From positions 1 through 8,975 of the forward strand of contig JAEZHX010000074.1 of the NCBI GenBank assembly GCA_023436765.1: a stretch of 8,975 bases of DNA, given 5' to 3'. Source of the DNA: Bacillota bacterium (GTDB lineage: Bacteria > Bacillota > Clostridia > Lachnospirales > Lachnospiraceae). Every line of letters starts with the position of its first letter. Position 1 is the stretch's first letter. The position numbers were made by a program, and so were the translations under genes. Below the pieces are notes generated by a model. It was not told where the DNA came from and searched no databases. It saw only the letters and a list, made by a program, of their open reading frames with translations. Shown here one piece after another: positions 6,594-8,975 of the stretch.

Positions 6594-6615
6594 TATCTTC
6601 CTAAGACGGATCTAC

Positions 6616-6756
6616 TTATTTACCGCACTTTTCCTTGGCTGCACAGCCGCTGCAGCCCCCACAGCAGCTTTTCCCTGCCCTTAGGTCCTTCACTCTCTTA
6701 AATATAACATAGCCGGTATAACCCAAGATCACTACCGCAATCACCAATTCAGCCAT
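6616..6756 (-). CDS. FeoB-associated Cys-rich membrane protein
   Basis: 46-residue protein with one hydrophobic segment at about residues 2-19 and a short basic stretch (KRVKDLRAGK). Its Cys-rich tail carries Cys31, Cys32, Cys35, Cys38 and Cys44, spaced CCxxCxxC then x5-C. This matches the small FeoB-associated Cys-rich membrane protein family (Pfam FeoB_associated), encoded next to feoB in many Firmicutes. Its role is unproven; it may help FeoB assembly or handle Fe(II), by analogy with FeoC. The ATG at 6756 is supported by AGGAGG 6 nt upstream and by the membrane segment starting at once. A longer frame to 6816 has an unconvincing N-terminal extension, and the ATG at 6762 directly abuts the Shine-Dalgarno. 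It is 99 nt downstream of feoB and precedes the operon terminator. Confidence 0.88.
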   Translation of the reverse strand: MAELVIAVVILGYTGYVIFKRVKDLRAGKSCCGGCSGCAAKEKCGK

Positions 6757-6855
6757 ACGCATCCTCCTATCAGAACAATGACTCCTCACAGTGTAAGTTC
6801 CCCTACGAAACAACATCTATCTTAAGTACCACGTTGCCTGCAGCCGACACGGAGG

Positions 6856-8922
6856 CTACACAAACAGGCTTCCGATCTGGTAAACCAGGGTTGAAACCAG
6901 CATAGCTACTCCAAGCTGGAACAGAATCGTAAATATGGTCCACTTCGCTGAACGCATCTCTCTCTGTATAACACCGATTGTAGCAGCACAGGGAATATAG
7001 AGCAGGCTGAAGACCATTAAGGAATAAGCATTCAGAGCACCGAAGCCTATTCCGGACAGGATATCCGACAGGCTTGCCATTCCATCGGGTGATGTAATAT
7101 TGGCTACACCGAACAATACACTGAAGCTCGATACCACAATCTCCTTTGCCGCTACTCCCGAGATCAGCGCAACAACAATCTGCCACATTCCCAGACCTGC
7201 AGGCACTAATAAGGGTGACAGTACCTTACCCAGCATCGCACCGAAGCTTTCTGACATATCCGTTACCATACCGTCCGGTCCGAAATTCAAAACGAACCAG
7301 ATAACAACAGAGGCCGCAAATATTGTGGTTCCTGCCTTCGTCAGATATTCCTTTACCTTTTCCCATACATAGATCAAAATAGTTCGTGCATTTGGTGCTT
7401 TGTACTCCGGAAGTTCAATCAAAAGGGTATTACTGGTCTTCTGCTCCGTATTCTTATGCATCACATATGCGACAATGATCGCTACCGCAATACCGATCAG
7501 ATACATAGAGTAAGCCACGAACATCGCATATCTTCCGAAGAACATTTCGGAGAACAGCACATAGATTGGTAATCTGGCACTGCAGGACATGAAGGGCGTC
7601 ACTAAAATGGTTCTTCTGCGGTCCTGCATGTTCTCCAGAGATCTGGATGCCATGATTGCAGGCACGGTACAGCCAAAGCCCAGCAGCATCGGGATAAAGG
7701 CCCTTCCGGAAAGACCCAGCTTACCCATGATTCCATCCATGACATAGGCTACCCTGGACATATATCCACTGTCCTCTAAGAAGGCTAAGGCTAAGAACAG
7801 CATGAAAATATTCGGGAGGAAGGTAAGAATTCCTCCTACTCCTGCTACGATACCGTCAATAATCAATGAGGTAAGGAAGGCTCCGGCGCCGGCAAATTCT
7901 AACAGCTGAAGTACAGCAGCTGAGAAGCTCTCCAGACCCAACTCGAAGTATCCCTTAATGAAATCACCCACCTGGAAGGTAAGAACGAATACCAATGCCA
8001 TAATTCCCAGGAATATCGGCAATCCAAATACAGGGTGGGTAAGAATGCGGTCCACCTTATCCGTTTTGGCAGCCTTACTGCTTTTATTTACGACCACCTC
8101 TTCTACGATCTCTTCTATAAAATCATATTTTTGATTAATAATATCTTCTTCATAGCTTCGATCCAGGATAGTTTTAAGATCCAGCGGGTAACGTCCCAGG
8201 ATCGTCTTATCCTTCTCCAGTATCTTAATCGCATGCCAGCGGAGATTCTCGATCTGTTCATACTGCCTCTCTAGAAGATCACTGATCTCATCAATTTTAT
8301 CCTCTATCAAAGCATTATATACAATGGGATATTCCTTATGATGCTCATGCTTATGTTTCCCACCAGCCTGCTTCAGACTTCCGTGATGGTGCTCCAGATT
8401 GTAATCCAGATATTTATCCTTATGGTGTGCAACCGTATGCATCAGAATATCCAGTCCAGTCTTCTTTCTGGCAGATACGGGTATGACGGGGATTCCCAAC
8501 ATCTCAGGAAGACGATGCAGGTCGATCTCCATGCCCCTCTCCTCAATAATATCCATCATATTCAGGGCAAGTACTACAGGCTTTCCCAGCTCGATCAGCT
8601 GTAAGGTCAGATAGAGATTGCGCTCCAGGCTGGAGGCATCAACGATATTTACGATCACATCAACATCTGAGTGGAGGATGAACTCTCTGGTAAGTCTCTC
8701 TTCCATGGTATAGGAGGTGAGGCTGTAAATTCCGGGCAGATCTACCAGCTTAAACTTAATATCATGATATTTAAAAGCTCCTTCTTTCTTCTCAACAGTT
8801 ACCCCCGGCCAGTTGGCCACCTTAAGATTGGCGCCGGTATAGGCATTGAATAAGGTTGTTTTCCCACAGTTAGGGTTACCGACAAAGCCGACTTGAATCT
8901 CTTTCTTCATATGATTAACCAT
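6856..8922 (-). CDS. feoB: Ferrous iron transport protein B (FeoB)
   Basis: 688-residue Fe(II) transporter with a cytoplasmic N-terminal G domain and a polytopic membrane domain. G motifs: G1 GNPNCGKT (15-22), G2 Thr42 in NWPGVTVE, G3 DLPG (61-64), G4 NMMD (121-124), G5 SAR (150-152). A His-rich insert at 178-195 carries seven His residues. A helical domain and linker follow to about 295. Hydrophobic segments begin at about residue 300. The membrane core shows GFGCTVPA (Cys418), PFMSCSARLP (Cys447) and YIPCAATIG (Cys645), the conserved Cys-containing core and pore-region motifs. Start 8922 has AGGG about 5 nt upstream; the ATG at 8910 is a possible alternative start, 12 nt from AAGG. It begins 14 nt after the stop of a probable feoA and is followed by the Cys-rich associated gene. 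Fur/DtxR-type regulation would act upstream of the window. Confidence 0.97.
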   Translation of the reverse strand: MVNHMKKEIQVGFVGNPNCGKTTLFNAYTGANLKVANWPGVTVEKKEGAFKYHDIKFKLVDLPGIYSLTSYTMEERLTREFILHSDVDVIVNIVDASSLERNLYLTLQLIELGKPVVLALNMMDIIEERGMEIDLHRLPEMLGIPVIPVSARKKTGLDILMHTVAHHKDKYLDYNLEHHHGSLKQAGGKHKHEHHKEYPIVYNALIEDKIDEISDLLERQYEQIENLRWHAIKILEKDKTILGRYPLDLKTILDRSYEEDIINQKYDFIEEIVEEVVVNKSSKAAKTDKVDRILTHPVFGLPIFLGIMALVFVLTFQVGDFIKGYFELGLESFSAAVLQLLEFAGAGAFLTSLIIDGIVAGVGGILTFLPNIFMLFLALAFLEDSGYMSRVAYVMDGIMGKLGLSGRAFIPMLLGFGCTVPAIMASRSLENMQDRRRTILVTPFMSCSARLPIYVLFSEMFFGRYAMFVAYSMYLIGIAVAIIVAYVMHKNTEQKTSNTLLIELPEYKAPNARTILIYVWEKVKEYLTKAGTTIFAASVVIWFVLNFGPDGMVTDMSESFGAMLGKVLSPLLVPAGLGMWQIVVALISGVAAKEIVVSSFSVLFGVANITSPDGMASLSDILSGIGFGALNAYSLMVFSLLYIPCAATIGVIQREMRSAKWTIFTILFQLGVAMLVSTLVYQIGSLFV

Positions 8923-8936
8923 ACCTTCCCTATGAA

Positions 8937-8975
8937 TTAGTTTGTACTTTCTTCCATCTCAATCGACTCAGCTAT
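8937..8975 (-). CDS. C-terminal fragment of upstream gene, probably FeoA
   Basis: The last 12 codons before a TAA at 8937-8939 read IAESIEMEESTN. The gap to the feoB start is only 14 nt and contains the feoB ribosome binding site, so this is the end of a gene in the same operon. FeoA proteins commonly end in a short strand of the type 'LRKxDAxxIxV(E)' and are usually encoded just upstream of feoB. Both fit, but 12 residues are too few for firm identification. The rest lies beyond the right edge. Confidence 0.5.
   Translation of the reverse strand: MAESIEMEESTN

Larger units (their letters stand above)
6157..6615 (-). promoter_or_regulatory. 459-nt intergenic region between the feo operon and dgt
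   Basis: This stretch holds no credible full-length gene. From high to low coordinates it contains the feo terminator (6512-6593), the second hairpin (6470-6495), about 220 nt of A/T-rich DNA, and a structured dgt leader (6173-6243). The promoter for dgt-dnaG-rpoD must lie roughly between 6244 and 6469. The best match I found is TTGAAT, then 17 nt, then TAGATC (about 6470 to 6442), which is poor, so I do not call it. Plus-strand frames here have no recognisable product or ribosome binding site. Confidence 0.6.

Noticed and set aside
6803..7186. Second minus-strand open frame of 127 codons overlapping the feoB end
   Set aside because: It overlaps feoB in another frame through conserved membrane-domain sequence, and its Cys/Tyr-rich composition is typical of an out-of-frame reading.

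Overview
This window looks like a chromosomal segment from a Clostridia-class Firmicute, most likely Lachnospiraceae. The evidence is the dgt-dnaG-rpoD gene order, strong AGGAGG-type ribosome binding sites, a TrmK gene beside rpoD, a TGS-domain/uridine-kinase-like fusion protein, and a FeoB followed by the small Cys-rich FeoB-associated membrane protein. Every gene I can support lies on the minus strand, so transcription runs from high to low coordinates. The assignment to Lachnospiraceae is inference from gene content, not a database result.

In the direction of transcription the layout is as follows. (1) An iron(II) uptake cluster: the last 12 codons of an upstream gene that is probably feoA (8937-8975), then feoB (6856-8922), then a 46-residue Cys-rich membrane protein (6616-6756). 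It is closed by a strong intrinsic terminator (6512-6593). (2) A 459-nt intergenic stretch with a second small hairpin and a structured leader in front of dgt. (3) A macromolecular-synthesis-type operon of dgt (5134-6156), dnaG (3314-5104) and rpoD (2129-3223), covering dNTP hydrolysis, replication priming and the housekeeping sigma factor. rpoD has a candidate promoter of its own in the dnaG-rpoD gap. (4) A 340-nt gap with a long-looped terminator-like hairpin, an 18-bp tandem repeat, a candidate promoter and a leader hairpin. (5) trmK (1072-1788, tRNA m1A22 methyltransferase), tightly coupled to a TGS/nucleoside-kinase fusion gene (1-1058) that runs off the left edge.

Most of the window is conserved housekeeping sequence. 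I see no mobile element, CRISPR array, rRNA or tRNA, and no clearly new multi-gene system. The points most worth a second look are the non-ATG start of dnaG, the dgt leader (an inverted repeat that encloses a Shine-Dalgarno and places a TTG of a small overlapping ORF in its stem), two unusually long-looped terminator hairpins, the repeats ahead of trmK, the His-rich insertion in FeoB, and the partly characterised TGS-kinase fusion next to trmK.
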